Of a stretch of DNA of 64,000 nt, positions 35,153 to 48,382 are shown one piece after another. The DNA lies in NCBI GenBank assembly GCA_019914995.1, contig CM034138.1, positions 558,001 to 622,000 on the forward strand, read 5' to 3'. Both the position numbers and the translations under genes were made by a program. The notes under the pieces were generated by a model that did no database searches, was not told where the DNA came from, and saw nothing but the letters and a program-made list of their open reading frames with translations. The stretch is from Acanthochlamys bracteata (Eukaryota > Streptophyta > Magnoliopsida > Pandanales > Velloziaceae). Position 1 is the first letter of the stretch, and the number at the start of each line of letters is the position of its first letter.

Positions 35153-38100
35153 TCACACATAATAACGACCAGACCACAGTGAATGTGCTTGGATCTGTTC
35201 CAGAGTTGGGTTCCTTTGCAAAGTTTGCTGAAACTGCTGTTCTGAATATGGTCTCAATTGACCAAAAAGCTGAAATTCCTGCAATTTCTCATTGACTGCC
35301 TTTGTATGATGAGCATAAACCTGTTTCCCAGGAAAAGGAAAGCTTATCGCATCAGATAAAGCAGCCATATTACCAATGCCAGGATGAGAGGATGAATTTG
35401 CTGTCTGATTAAAAATTCCTCTCTCAACATCCATGCCTGCAGATGGTTGGTAGCCATCTAACCAACTGTAGTCATCAACCTGCTGACGATTTTCCATTTG
35501 AACATCATCTGATGGCTTTGCTGTGACATTTCCAAATCCTGGTGGTGGCCCAGTATGTCTAAGAGGTTTGCTCACAGGATTCTTCCTTGAAGTCGCAGGG
35601 AATGCCTGTATACTCGCTGGTAGCGCGCTATGGACAGTCATAGGCAAACTATCTGACTTGGCTACTAGAGGAAAAATCCTGCTTTCCTGTGCAGATGACA
35701 TAAAAGTTTCTGCAGCTTTCCCTTGGCCATGTATGAACATAGTAGGTGTAAGGCTGGCAGATGTAGCAACTGTGCTATGATATGCTGTAGAATTCAAAAC
35801 ATTTAATTGTCCTTGCACTCCTTGCTTTGGTAAAACTCCATTTTCCTCGATTTTCAGACCCTTCAGCTCATCAGATATGAAAGCATCTGATCCTGCAAAC
35901 CAACTTGAAGTGCTCGAGCTTATTTGGTGCAATGGAGACATCGAAGCGATAACCGGAGCAGTCAATTGACTAGAACTTTTAGAACTTCCCATCTGCATGC
36001 TGTTGAGAGTTGATAGCCCTCCACCATAAGCCGCCAATTCACCATGGGTATAGCTCTGCACATGCTTAGCAAATTCAAAAGAATCAGGAGTTGAAGTCGT
36101 AGTAAGTTTCTCAGTCGGTGTTGGCTTGAAGACTATCTCTTCTTCCTCATCTTCTGCTTCTACAAGCAATTGTGCTTTTGTTTCCACTATCTTTGAGTGC
36201 TGAACTCCGAGATTTTCTGCAACCTCACAGAGACTTTCTTGCTTGACACCAACATGATTGTCTTTAGACACAGTTGGAAGCTCATCTACAAATGTTGGGG
36301 GCTCCGCTGCCAATACAAATTTCTTTAAGTTTTGGTCAAAGTGGATCCCCATGCTCTCAACCCGTACTACATTCATAAGAACCCTTCCTGCTGCAAGCAC
36401 CCTTTGTGAGCGAGCTCTTTTCTCTTTGTTGCTTCCATGAAACCAGCGGGGATGCTTTCTAGAAAAATCCAAAATTAGTTGCGCTGGCACTAAAGGTAAA
36501 AAACCTCTCAGCTCAAAATCTTCCCACAAAGCAAGCCTGTTCTCCGTTTCTTCTTCATCATAATGGACCATATCTGAAAAAGAAGTGTCATCCTCCTCGC
36601 CACTTAAGGATACCAAACCGCTTGAAAGAAGGTTATTCATCAATACCACAAATTCATTCCAAAAGAAAGACCAAGCAGCAGCTTGTTTATCCCTTACATC
36701 AGAAACTGTCGCCATATCTGGATGGCAGGCTAGCCATTCCATGAACACCAACACACCTGGAAATAAGTAGCTTGATGCAGCATCCTTTAACTGATTGCAT
36801 CGTTTTACAATCTGACCTGTGAACTCAAAGACAGCTGTAAATGCATTACGTAACAACTCAGGACGCTGCAGAATCTCGGCATATGAGTTATTCTCAGACT
36901 CCCTATTCACATTATGGACAGAAGAAATGAGAATTGTGACAAGCCTCAAGATAGCAAGACCATTTCCAAGAGCATCTGTTCCAAAGTTTAGTTCTTCATA
37001 AGGGCCAGACGACAAAAGGGCACAAAAATCCCTCATTGCTGAAGAAAAAACTTCCTCAAAAGTTTCCATGCTGATTTTGAAAGATAAAACGCAACCATGA
37101 GTATCCGTAAGAATAAAGCAGGCTCTATCCTAAGACAAACAGGAATAAGCCAGTGCAAATATCTTAAGAGTTACCTTGTTCGCGAAAAGAGGATACCATT
37201 CAATCGAACAAAGCGTGTACAGAAGACTTTTAAAGTTTCATGGAGATTTAATTCTTGCACTTCAGCAGGGAGAGACTCTAGTTTTCCATCTTTGCCCAGA
37301 AGCTTACTATCTACCCTGCCTCGACCTCTCCCGCTTCCCCTAACAATGAATGTCCTTGTAGATGGACCTCTGGTAGTGTTATTTGCGAGCTGAGCATAAT
37401 TGACACGATTCTGAACGGCAAACATAAGAAATTAAATCAAATTAAAATCACAATATGGAAAGGAAATGCAACAGCAAGGCACAAGCAAGCAATAGACATC
37501 ACAAATCTGATGCACAGAAAAGATCACCACAAACATGAGAGCACACACAGACCACACAACAACTCAACTTGAAATGTCCAATTGATATCCCAATACCTTT
37601 TCAAAAGCAATAATCAAGTTTTCCCTGGCGGTGGTAAAAGGATTATCCACTAATAAGCTCCGAAAGTACCGATATATGGCCACTAACTCATCACCTGAAT
37701 ATGAAGCCAGTATTGCAAGCTGAAAAGTACCGCAGACATGAATCAGCACTTTAAAATATCAAAAAGATGTGATGTGCACCTATGAAGACTTTCAGATGGA
37801 GTCAGCACTACTGAATAGCAAATATAAGATTTATCTACAGAAAAAAAAAGAATGCCAACCAACAAAATGATATATCTAACAAGCCCATAAAGGTAGGCAA
37901 GATAAACCCTACCTGATTATGTGGATTGCCACTTCCAGACCAAAGCGCAACAGCCTGCATGTAATAACTTGATGCTGCTGCAAAATCACGGCTGCCTGAG
38001 TTTTCATCTCCAAAAGAAGCTTTATAACGGGCAAGGTCACCCAAATATATCAGACAGCGATGACAAGAGAGCAATCCTTTCTTCATCTCTACAGATCTCT

Positions 38101-38990
38101 TTTCATCTTTTGTTGGAATAGCTTGATGTTCTGGGGCCTCATCAAAATAACCTAGAGGTAACCCATATTTTGATCTAATCTTTTGTATCAGATCATGATA
38201 GAACCCGGTAGACTCTGAAAGGAAATTCTTAAAAAGAGCACGTATTTTCTTAATATGATCAGGCTTTCGAGGATTGATCCCTCCCTGTGTACCAGCATGG
38301 ATATGTGCTCTAAACTCCTCAATCCTCCTATAGTGCAACTGCCAGAGAAGAAATTCTACCTCATTCTTCTCTGCCGAATCATGATCTTCAAGTATTATAG
38401 CTTCATAGCTGTCCCGTATTTCATACCACGTGTTAGGATCAGAAGGATGTTTTGACTTTGCTGAAACTTGCAGACCATTTTCCAATTCACGAGTCTAGAA
38501 GAGCAAATAAAGTTTTTAAATTAACATTGCTAAAAACTATCATCACTCTAAAATTAGTAACCGCATACTATTTAACCAGGTAAAGGAAAGAAAGTTCTGC
38601 AGGCCTCCATATATGCGCACACTAACTACTTCAGCAACCAAAAAAGCCCTAGAGATCATGCAGATTAGGCCACAGATTATTCAAACATCAGTTTTGCTAA
38701 GAGAATGAATTGGATTGTTCAATTGATGGAACACTAACAAACCAGATTATCATATCGCAAATGGAAGTTCTCATCCAGCAACAAAACATTCTTTTGGTAA
38801 CTGAACAGAACATCTACCAAACTCAAAAACCGATACTGATATAATATTAATCAGCCAGCCAAAGGGAATACCTGGTAACAGTCAACCGAAAATGAACAAT
38901 TTAAAGCAATACCTTCTTAAACATGCGGCGAACATGCTCCCTAGCAGGGGGAGCAGGTACCTTCTCATCCATCGGAACAGTCATCATCAT
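35153..38990 (-). CDS. SMG7: SMG7 nonsense-mediated mRNA decay factor (EST1-like)
   Basis: Phospho-UPF1-binding NMD factor in P-bodies, also needed in plants for exit from meiosis. Exons 38913-38990, 37913-38494, 37597-37719, 37175-37410 and 35153-37070 join in frame to 978 aa. The N-terminal half is the 14-3-3-like EST1/TPR domain (YEIRDSYEAIILEDHDSAEK, then ASYYMQAVALWSGSGNPHNQ). The middle is the helical EST1 DNA/RNA-binding region (VFMEWLACHPDM, WEDFELRGFLPL). The C-terminal half is low complexity, with the conserved TGPPPGFGNV and WLDGYQPS motifs, and ends SLWSGRYYV. The start falls in ATGATGATGACTGTTCCG; an ATG four bases upstream in another frame opens a short uORF that overlaps it. 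A 5' UTR intron (about 39027-39536) and introns in the 3' UTR are suggested by splice signals. The coding part appears intact. Confidence 0.94.
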
Positions 38991-40312
38991 CCATCAAACG
39001 CCCTTTTTATATATATATACAGATTATCTGCAGCGCAAAACAGTTAGTCCAAGACAAACATTAGCAAGTTAGCACGATTAACAAAAACAAGAAATCACCT
39101 GACAAAACACACAATCAAACCACAGGAAACTAGAGGACTCTTTACGTAATACTTAATAACAGTTTGATATTAACAATCTCATCAAAATCTATATCATGTT
39201 TAAGCTAGCTTTTTAAATCATAGATCTGGCAAAAATCACGTCAATCTACAACTTTACAACACCAATTTGCAAAACAAAACCCTTATCCGTCACCAATTTT
39301 CCGGATTTCTCTTCAGATTAACCCTCAAATCGAACAAACAAACCCATGCTACACCAAATCCCGAAGCCGAATCCCAGTTAAGCTCCCCTAATCATATAAC
39401 CCTTCGATTTGAAAAACAAACACTAAGTTATCAACTCAAAGATAAAGAACTCCACAAATCAGGTACGAAACTCTTATTGCAATCGCGACATAATCAATTA
39501 AATTGAAATTTCAAACAAAAATTGAATGAAACGTACCTGATCGGAAAGACAACTAACAGAGAAACGAGTTTGAGAGGTTGATTGATTGCATGGGAACAGA
39601 CAGAGAAGGAAGAAGAAGACTACAGCTTCTTTCTTTTTTCTTTTCTTTTTTTCTTTTTTTTTTTCCTTTCAAGGCTTTCTCCCGAATGGCGTCAAAGAAG
39701 ACCGGTGAGACGAGAATCCTATTTATTTATCCAAAATTTTTAATACATAGGATTGGTTTTATTTAATGAGGAGTTTTATCTTGTGGTTAAACAGTAATTA
39801 TTAATTGATCTGAATCTTACGCCCTGAGATTCTTGGTTCGATAGGATTGGATCCAGATCAGATTGGTCCGAAATTAGATTGGACCGAAAACTGATCAGAT
39901 GGGCTTTATTTCTGGTTAACTTGTCCGCTTCAAATGACGAGGGCTCATATTAGATAGCTTCACGGCCCAATAACCACTGTCCCGAACTTTAAATTTTTTA
40001 AAAATTAATTAATAGGAAAAAAAACTGATAAATAATATAAGATTAAATTGTTTTTTTAACACTCATTTTCGAAATTTTACCAAATCACCATTCCCAAAAT
40101 GTCTGCACAGCACCGAGACCTACCAATACTAGATAATCTAATAATAATCGTGTTTATTTTATTTTATTAATCACAAAGCAAAAAGAAAAAGAAAAAAGCA
40201 ATCAACCCTAGTTCTCTCTTTCCTCAAACTGATGGACTCGATCGATTGACTTCCTGCTTTAATTCTCCGAGCTCGATTTTCACATTCCGAACATATTCCG
40301 CACGATCTAGCA
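38991..40312. promoter_or_regulatory. Divergent promoter region of SMG7 and NOT10
   Basis: SMG7 leader with a likely 5' UTR intron (donor GATCAG|GTACGT near 39536, acceptor GCTGCAG near 39026 on the minus strand), then a pyrimidine-rich tract at 39626-39668. The non-transcribed centre lies at about 39700-40200, followed by the NOT10 leader. No additional gene is supported. Confidence 0.5.
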
Positions 40313-43300
40313 ATGGATTCGAAAGATTCAGCAGAAGCGGCAGCGGTAGCTCCACCGCCGGATGACGGTGGCGGCCGCCGAAGCGGCGCCGGTCTGAATC
40401 CCGACGATAAGGAGCTCGGTGATAAAGCTTTGGCGTTGTTCAATAGCCGGCAGTATGCAGACTGCGTTAAAGTGTTGGATCAGTTGCTTAAGAAGAAAGA
40501 GGGCGATCTCAAGGTGTGTTAGATTTTGTTTACTTCTGCATTACGCCTACTAATCTATTGATTGCTTGATCGATTCAGACTGAGATAGATGGTTCTGGAA
40601 TTTAGTTTAGTGGTGATTTAGTGATTGATTTGGTTTAGCTAGTGAGTCTGCTATTGTTTCGGCTGAGTAAGCTTTAAAAGATTCAATACGATAGTTATCG
40701 TGTTAATATCCTTTCTTGATTGATAGGTAAGTAGCTTACAATTCTCAATTGGCTTTTTTGAATACAATATCATGTAGCAGAAACATGTTTGGAGCTTCTG
40801 GGAAATAGCTTACAATGGTGATAGTACTTATCAACTCTGTTATGTGGCGGGCATTTCAGTTTTTCTCCATTACCTACTCACAGATGTTCCAGTGGACATA
40901 ACCACTTTAAATATCTTGCTTTAGAAGAACTTCTAGCGATTGTTTTTTATAAAGTATTCATGTAATGAGATACATGAAAACATGCTTGATAGGCACTGGT
41001 GTGCTAAATCGTAAAACTGGACGATGCCACGCTGGGTTCTTGGAATGTGTATAGTTGTTCTTGTGATAGTGATACTATAGCTACCCTTGAGTACGTCAAG
41101 ATTAAATATTAGTTTGACATGAAGAGTCCATACTTTAGGACTAGAAAATATACATGTTTGATTACTTTTAAATGCTACAAGATGTAATAGCTTGGTCTGG
41201 ACACTCCTAACCCTTTAGTGGCTTCTTTATGGTTCAATTTGGAAAGTTTGCCTCTTATTCCTTCACTGTCTACTGAGAACTTTGTATTGACTGTTAGTAT
41301 TGATGATAGGAGTTGCTTACTTTGAATAAAAACTTTATGCACAGAAATTTATGACACAGCTGCTGGTTTCTGATGCCTATGTATGGACAATACAGGACCT
41401 TTAGAGAAAATCCTAAAAAGGGAATTAAGGAAAGTTGTGCTTGTTAGAAATGGAGTGATAATTATAAAGTCCCTTGTCTTAGTTAGCTAATTTAATGTGA
41501 ATGTAGTGCGAAAAAGTGAACATTCATTAATTTTTATGATGGCCCTTGTGGTGGAATTCCTAGTAGTTATCTGTCAAAGTAAGAGTGCTCCCTGTAACCG
41601 AGTGACGCTTTAATCACACTTGCGCGTGATGCTAACATTTATCATTGTCTTATTGTGTTCTAATTTATTTGGTTATGCTTGTCACTGATCTAGATTCTAT
41701 TATACTTGCCAGCACTTTTATTCGACAGAAAAGCATTACGTTTTTTACGTCCTGTATTTATTTTGCCAGATATGAGATGTTACATTGCAGATGCCCTTGT
41801 CTTTATCCCATATTAGTTTGAAGATATAGGAGATACCTTTTGTCTTACTTTTGTGGTCTTTTTGCGGGTTACATGTTTGCCTTATCAGCTTGCTGTTGGT
41901 CCTATCTTTAGGTTCATCATAATATGGCTCTTGCTGAATTTCTCGGTGATGCGTCTTCTGATCCGAAAAAATTGCTTGATACACTTGCAGAGATTAAGGT
42001 ACATATTTAACTTGTTATTATTCCGTCATGATTTCTCTTCAATTAGAAGCTGTTCATTTCTTTCTAGGATCAATATCACTTAGCGGGCTGCTGGTTCCTT
42101 TCTTCATAATGAAATTATCTATGGGATTCATTTGGTATATTTTTTAATTTATTTATTTGTTGATTGTGAGTTTTTTCTACATAATTCCTACCTGTTAATC
42201 ATACAACTTAAAAGCTCAACTCTGATTCTATACGTTTATTTTATTTTTTGGACCGAATCCTAACTCTCTTTGTATTTGTTATTTATAGAAAAAAATCAAA
42301 GATGTTGCTAGCAATTCTGGTGAACAAATGGAGGTTGCCGCAGGTCAAGTTAACAATGCAGGTTCGGGATCCAAGGAGGCAACAACCATCTCACAGCAGA
42401 TCCCTACAGGAACAACTGGCAGTGTTGATTATGTGGATGTTTTTGGCACTTCAGCTGTTGTATTCAACCAGGTACTTATCTATTTGCAGCTCTCACTTTT
42501 CTCAAAGTATTTTTATTGCAAAGGGTCTTGAAGGAATAAGCAAGAGATGGAGCCTTTATTGTATTGTTTTTCTTGCAGGCTGTAATCCATTATCAGCTTC
42601 ACGAATATAAGGACGCATTCTTTTTACTTGAACCGCTAGCTCAGAATTTAGAACCCCTTGATGAGGTACCTAAAGTTCTTTTAAAAAGGGTAGACATTTT
42701 CTCACATGTTTCTGTGATCCTCATGATTTTAGGTATGTGCAGATGACTACTATTCATGTGTGCCTTCTGTTACTGGATATTACACTGATTCTCCAGGATG
42801 CCTCAAAAGCTGCAGTAAGACCAAATCCTGTTGCGCTCAAAACTTGAAACTATTTTAAGCTCCTGCATGAAAGTCACATTACCATTTGTGTTTTGAACTG
42901 TAAAATTATGAAGTGTATCAATAACCTCTCCTTCACCAAATTGGATTGCGTGTACGACTCTTTGGTCAGCATGCGCTATTCATTGTAACTTCTTGCCTTA
43001 TGTTACTGTAACTGTAACCTTTTCCTTTTCCTTTTTGATTTTTGATTTTTTTATTTTTTGGCTTACCCTTTCCTGCTTTTGTTTGTTAATATGTCAGGGT
43101 ATAATCCAGTACTTAGAGAAGTTTTGTGGTGTTGACCGTGTAACAAATCAAGGCGAGAATGGAAGTTCTGCTCATAATGAAAGTTCCTCCCAAGGGTCAA
43201 AAACTTCTGGAGGGACTGCTGGAGTGGCTGCATTAAATATGTCTAGCTCAGATTCAGGCGACACTGTTTCAGGAAACAACTTGGACAGAACTTTATCAGA

Positions 43301-44963
43301 TGAAACTCTTGAGTATGAGAACTTGATATCAACACTGGATAGCAGTGGACCGAACATCAATAGACCTATGCCTGATGATATCGCAAAGGCGGCAGTTGAT
43401 CATGATGCACTTCTGGAGTATCTAAAGCTGCATTTACCACTTTACAAGGTCCGCCTTCTCCTGTTGACTAAATCTTGGCAGGCTGCTAAACGGGAACTAA
43501 AGCTAGCCATGAATAACTCCCGTGGCGGGGATTTGTCGGCAGCGCTTCTTTTGAAAGCTAATCTAGAATATGCTCGTGGAAACCATCGCAAGTCTATTAA
43601 ACTTCTGAACACTTTTATCAACAGGACAGAGCCTGCTGTTGTCAGTATGCTCTACAATAATCTAGGCTGCATCTATTTCCAGTTAAAGCAGTATCACTTA
43701 TCAACATTTTCTGTTTGTAAGGCTCTACGAAGCAGCTCATGGCTTTTATCAGAGAAGCCCTGCAGGCTGTCTACGTTCGCTAACAATAAGTGCAATGCCG
43801 TCCTGTACAACTTGGGGTTACATTACTTAACCTGTGAAAAACCTTTGGTTGCTGCTCGCTGTTTTTACAAAACTGTTCCTGTTTTCTATACTAGGCCTCT
43901 TCTGTGGGTAAGGCTCGCTGAATGCTGCCTATTGGCACAGGACAAGGGGCTTCTGCGTTTGAATGTCGACTCTTCAAGTGGCGAGGATGCCAAAATCTGG
44001 GTCCTTGGTTCAGGGAGATATAGATGGCTAGCATCTGAAGATGTGAAATCTAAAAATAGATACCTGGACTCTGTTGGGGAGGATGGTATACTGGGTCCAG
44101 ATAAGGTCTGTAGGCTCTCTCTTCCATATGCTCGGCAGTGTTTGGTCAATGCGTTGCACCTACTGAAGTGTTCTGAATCGAGTTCTCTATTGGATGAGGG
44201 TAGTGTAGACAAATTAAGCATCAGTGATGCATCTGATAATGAATTGAAGGCGTCAACAATGAGTACAGCAACTGTATTGGCGAAAAGGAACAGGATCAAG
44301 GAAAAGAAGGATGCTGCAAACTCAAGCAGTCCTTTAGATAACATTTTGTCAACGTTTGAAGATATGCAGAGGAGAGAATGCCGTATTTTAAAACAGGTTA
44401 TCCTGACTAACTTGGCGTATGTGGAGTTGAGCTTGGAAAATCCATTGAAAGCGCTTTCATATGTGAAAGAGCTAAGGCAATTACCAGATTGCTCAAAGCT
44501 ATATTTATTCTTTAGCCTTACATACGCTGCTGAAGCACTATGTAATCTTGGCAGACTAAAGGAAGCTGCAGAGCTTATATCCACTTATGTCACTGATGGG
44601 GACAATGCTGTACTGCCTTACAGTGATGAGGATAGAGAGATTTGGAGGATTGTAAAAACTGGAGATGGTAAAGAAACTAATAATTCTTTACAGGTATCGA
44701 GTCCAATTTCACTGAAGCCTGAAGAGGCTCGTGGATTGGTTTTAGCAAACCTTGCCACAACATCGGCATTGGAGGGCAGTTATGATCAGGCCAGCCAATT
44801 CTTGTCAAAAGCACTGTCTTGTTCACCGAACAACCCAAGTATTATACTGGCTGCAATTCATTTGGACCTTCGACTAGGTAAAACAGAAGATGCTGTACGC
44901 AGATTAAAGCAATGCAGCTGCATCAGATTCTATCCAACTGGTGTAACTTCCAACAACTCATGA
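40313..44963 (+). CDS. NOT10: CCR4-NOT transcription complex subunit 10
   Basis: TPR-rich CNOT10 homologue, part of the CCR4-NOT mRNA deadenylase in cytoplasm. Exons 40313-40513, 41912-41998, 42289-42471, 42579-42665, 42743-42814 and 43098-44963 join in frame to 831 aa. TPR-like helices appear in order: LGDKALALFNSRQYADCVKV, AVIHYQLHEYKDAFFLLEPL, ALLLKANLEYARGNHRKSIK, MLYNNLGCIYFQLKQYHLST, then ALYNLGLHYLTCEKPL-like and LLWVRLAECCLLAQ. A late block has LVLANLATTSALEGSYDQAS. The protein ends in CIRFYPTGVTSNNS, like the LKQCxxxRFxPxG end of family members. The exon 5 start was chosen at CAG|ATGACT, because it keeps frame and gives the conserved CLLLLDI helix. Intron 1 (1.4 kb) is the longest. 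The gene appears whole. Confidence 0.9.
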
Positions 44964-46401
44964 TTTCTTACATATCCTAATTAGTGGCGGTTTTACACAT
45001 CCTGATGAAAGCGCAGTTAGAGGGTAGGGATTCTTAAGTTGCCTGTACAATTGTTAGTTGTAGAATACTTTGTCCCATATTTAGGTTATTTTGGAGCTTT
45101 TGCTTTGTCCTACTCTAAATAGGGACTTTTTGAGTTCCGTAAAGGACCACATATTTCATTGTTGAGGATCACGCCATCTCCCAAAGGCCCAAGAGAATTC
45201 ACCGTGTTCCAGGCTGTTTGTTGTCCTTTTTACTGTCAATATCAAGGCATTGAAAATTTTTTCTGGGATTTCACTATTCATTTGTAAGCACTGGTGTATA
45301 GTTTCTACGAGAGGAGAACTTCAAGATCTTTGTTAGCAGCTACCTTTTTTCTTTTTGTTTCTTTTTTATCTTTTAACCCTTCTCTGATCCGCTAGGTAGC
45401 ATTATGTCAAAATAAAAGAAATTTATGGTGCTGTGCTGCACTGGGTCTTTAACATTTTGTACATCTTGTTACTGTTCCCTTCTCTAGAAAGGTTAGCTTT
45501 TCGCACTTATGTAATGTTAAAGACATCCGTATATGATAGAAAGTTGAAGCATTATCACTTTTCTATTAGTTCTCGTTGTGCTCTTACTGGTAATTTAATT
45601 ATCCTATATGTATCTTTGTACTAACACTAGTATGCCCTGTTCTTTCTTGCCCCTATTATGTTTTATCTCAGCAGGAATTGTTACTTGATCGAGCAGAAGT
45701 GTAGCAAAGGATTGCAAGATTTTGGCGGGCGCAACCCAAGTTAGAGATGTGCTCACCAAGGTAACAGAATCTTATTTATCTTGGTTTGTGAGATTTTTAT
45801 TCTAATATTACATAGACAAGCGTTGATCCAAATACTTGCACATGACCAACTGGATTCGGTCACGGGACGACGCAAAAACTCGAATGCGTCCAATGGAGAG
45901 AACAGGATTCTGAGTTCACGGACATACTTGATTGATTGTTACTTCATCCTCTCTCCACTAGTTTACAGTTAGATTTTCAGCACAACTTGCATTCAAATAT
46001 CTTTTTCCTTCTTCCAGTCTTCGTGATTGAATGAATGAATGTATCACATGTTACCCAGTTTCAATTGTTTTTTTTTTTTTTTTTTTCTGTGGGCAAAGAA
46101 AGCAAAGCTAGTAGAGATGAAGCATGAACGAGTGAATGCTACCAAATATGATTCATCAATTTTCTTCAGTACTCCAATTATCCCTGAGAATAAGCCAATA
46201 TCATCACCACTGGCATGCTGCAAGCAGCAACAGCACTTGCAGCAATGCCTTCACGTGAAGCCATCTCATTAATCTGGCTAGCAAGGGTTAGTGGTTATCT
46301 CACCATCTCTATAAAACCCTCTTCATTTCTTCCATGTCCCTCTCACACCATTGCTAGCTGACTACTAGTGTTCTCTGCATAGGAGTTCATTCTAAACCAC
46401 C
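44964..46401. other. Spacer after NOT10 and upstream of the proline-rich protein gene
   Basis: The first several hundred bases are likely NOT10 3' UTR. The rest holds no supported gene, only a T run at 46069-46086. The promoter of the next gene occupies the right end. Confidence 0.55.
46310..46316 (+). promoter_or_regulatory. TATA box of the proline-rich protein gene
   Basis: TCTCTATAAAACCC, about 90 bases before the ATG at 46402, which fits a leader of about 60 bases. Confidence 0.6.
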
Positions 46402-47148
46402 ATGACAATGAACTCCACTAAGCTTTCAGCTTTCTTTTTTCTTTCGTTCCTCTTCATCTCTACTACAATCCCTCCTACTGTTCTCGGTTGCGGATACTGT
46501 CGTCCTCCGGCACATGGCAAACCCCCCAAAACTAAACCTCCCACCCACTTTCCTAATCCTCCGGTCATCGGCAAACCACCAATTATACTTCCTCCGGTTA
46601 TCAGAAAACCTCCCATTTCTATCCCTCCAATTATCGGAAAACCACCTATCAACATTCCTCCGGTTATCGGAAAACCTCCCATCTCTATCCCTCCAGTTAT
46701 AGGAAAACCACCTATCGGTATACCTCCAGTTATCGGAAAACCGCCTATTAGCATTCCTCCAGTTATCGGTACTCCACCTATTGGCATTATTCCTCCGGTT
46801 ATCGGAGGCGGTAGTCCGCCAGTTACTAAACCACCTACTGCACCAGGCCCACCAGGATCAACAACTCCAGTGACACCACCTCCATCAACTTCATGCCCGA
46901 TCGACACGTTAAAGCTCGGCGCATGCGTGGACTTGCTCGGAGGACTAGTGCATGTAGTGATCGGAGACCCGGTTGTGAATGAGTGTTGCCCGTTGCTTGG
47001 TGGACTAGTTGAACTTGAAGCTGCTGTGTGTCTTTGCACTACGATCAAACTGAAGCTGTTGAACATAAATCTTTATCTTCCTCTTGCTCTGCAACTGCTC
47101 GCAACTTGCGGAAAAGCTCCACCACCCGGTTACACTTGCACCGTTTGA
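46402..47148 (+). CDS. Hybrid proline-rich protein with eight-cysteine motif
   Basis: Intronless gene, 248 aa, for a secreted cell-wall-associated HyPRP. A signal peptide (KLSAFFFLSFLFISTTIPP) is followed by a Cys-containing junction (GCGYCRPP) and a Pro-rich region with about seven 11-residue repeats of the form PPVIGKPPISI (33-nt period), varying mainly at the last two positions. The C-terminal eight-cysteine domain reads SCPIDTLKLGAC, ECCPLLGGLVELEAAVCLC, then ATC and YTC, giving the C-C-CC-CxC-C-C spacing of the lipid-transfer-like fold. Such proteins are structural or lipid-binding wall proteins; the exact role cannot be told from sequence. The start is supported by the TATA box and the context CACCATGAC. 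The reverse strand is also open over most of the gene because of the repeat and is not a gene. Confidence 0.9.
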   Translation: MTMNSTKLSAFFFLSFLFISTTIPPTVLGCGYCRPPAHGKPPKTKPPTHFPNPPVIGKPPIILPPVIRKPPISIPPIIGKPPINIPPVIGKPPISIPPVIGKPPIGIPPVIGKPPISIPPVIGTPPIGIIPPVIGGGSPPVTKPPTAPGPPGSTTPVTPPPSTSCPIDTLKLGACVDLLGGLVHVVIGDPVVNECCPLLGGLVELEAAVCLCTTIKLKLLNINLYLPLALQLLATCGKAPPPGYTCTV

Positions 47149-48103
47149 TCGAGAAGATCGATCGCGTCGATTCATGCATGAGTCGGACATGAGATGATGT
47201 CTTGCTTGTGTTGGGAAATTAATAACTTCAATGATCTTTGTGAACTGTTGTTGTTATAATTTGATTGTTGTCACATTTTTTGTTTCATCTTAATTTGTTT
47301 TAGAATTGTTCAGTGAGATTGTAGCAGTACTATTGCTTCAGTTGAATCAATCAATCTTGAAGAATCTAGAACTACTACAAAATTATAAATCAGCCCCAAG
47401 CAATTAGTGAACTTGATGCTTTTGTTGGTTAATGAACTACAACAATCTAACAGCACATAAACCCACAACTACTACGACAATCTAACAAGTGCTCTACTAG
47501 AAAGTTGATCAGTGTCTACCTCATTAGCTACTAGACCTTGTTAGATTGTGATCTTTTATCATGTGTTTGCCACGTTGTACGTCTTTTTTGTTTGTATAGA
47601 TAGATAGTGAGATGAGTTCTATCTCTTTATCTATCTAATCCATTAACATTCCAATAATTAGCAGTTCTATAAAAAAGTACCTAATATAACTTTATTTTTG
47701 CATCTGGAAAACATTTTGTGTAATTACTTTTCTGATATTTTGTACATACCGCCATCGATCATATATCAAACAAAATTACATATTAAAATAAATTCTAAAC
47801 ATTAAAATTTTGTTAATTCTATTACGTGGATTCCAATTCCAGTCTGTCACATAATAAAGGAAATATAAAATACGTCGAAATTATAAACGTGGATCTTTTT
47901 ATTTTAATTCCCAGAATAGTCCACGCTGTTCATTGCCGCGCGAGCGCGTATCTCGATCTTCCCAATCAAATCTCTCTCTCTCTCTCTGTCTCGTTCTTTC
48001 TCTTTCTTTCTTTTTTTACTGGCGATCGACGACCATTGGATTTCCGGTCACCGGAGTAGTACGGTGTTATTCATTGTACGGTCGGTAGAGACGAATAGTA
48101 GAT
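47149..48103. other. Spacer between the proline-rich protein gene and VAMP71
   Basis: 3' UTR of the proline-rich protein gene, then AT-rich sequence without a gene. The VAMP leader at 47971-48017 is a TC/TTTC-rich pyrimidine tract. Confidence 0.55.
47971..48017 (+). repeat. CT-rich tract in the VAMP71 5' leader
   Basis: TCTCTCTCTCTCTCTCTGTC followed by TTTC repeats, about 90-130 bases before the ATG. Such pyrimidine stretches are common in plant core promoters and leaders (Y patch). Confidence 0.7.
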
Positions 48104-48331
48104 ATGACGATTATATACGCCGTGATAGCCCGGGGGACGGTGGTCTTAGCCGAGCACAGCGCTGCAGCCACCAACGCGAGCTCCATTGCTCGACAGATCC
48201 TTGAGAGGTTGACTGCTACGGGGACCCAAGACAGCCACGTGTCGTACACTCACGATCGATACGTGTTCCATGTTAAGCGCACCGATGGCATCACCGCTCT
48301 CTGCATCGCTGATGATTCTTCTGGAAGTAAG

Positions 48332-48382
<51 letters not shown>

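Noticed and set aside
43886-44584. 232-codon minus-strand open frame inside the large NOT10 exon
   Set aside because: The plus strand carries clear TPR helices in frame with the rest of NOT10; the reverse frame is a by-product.
46392-47066. Long minus-strand open frame opposite the proline-rich protein gene
   Set aside because: It is the mirror of the 33-nt repeat (GGFPITGG repeats) and has no promoter or signal of its own.
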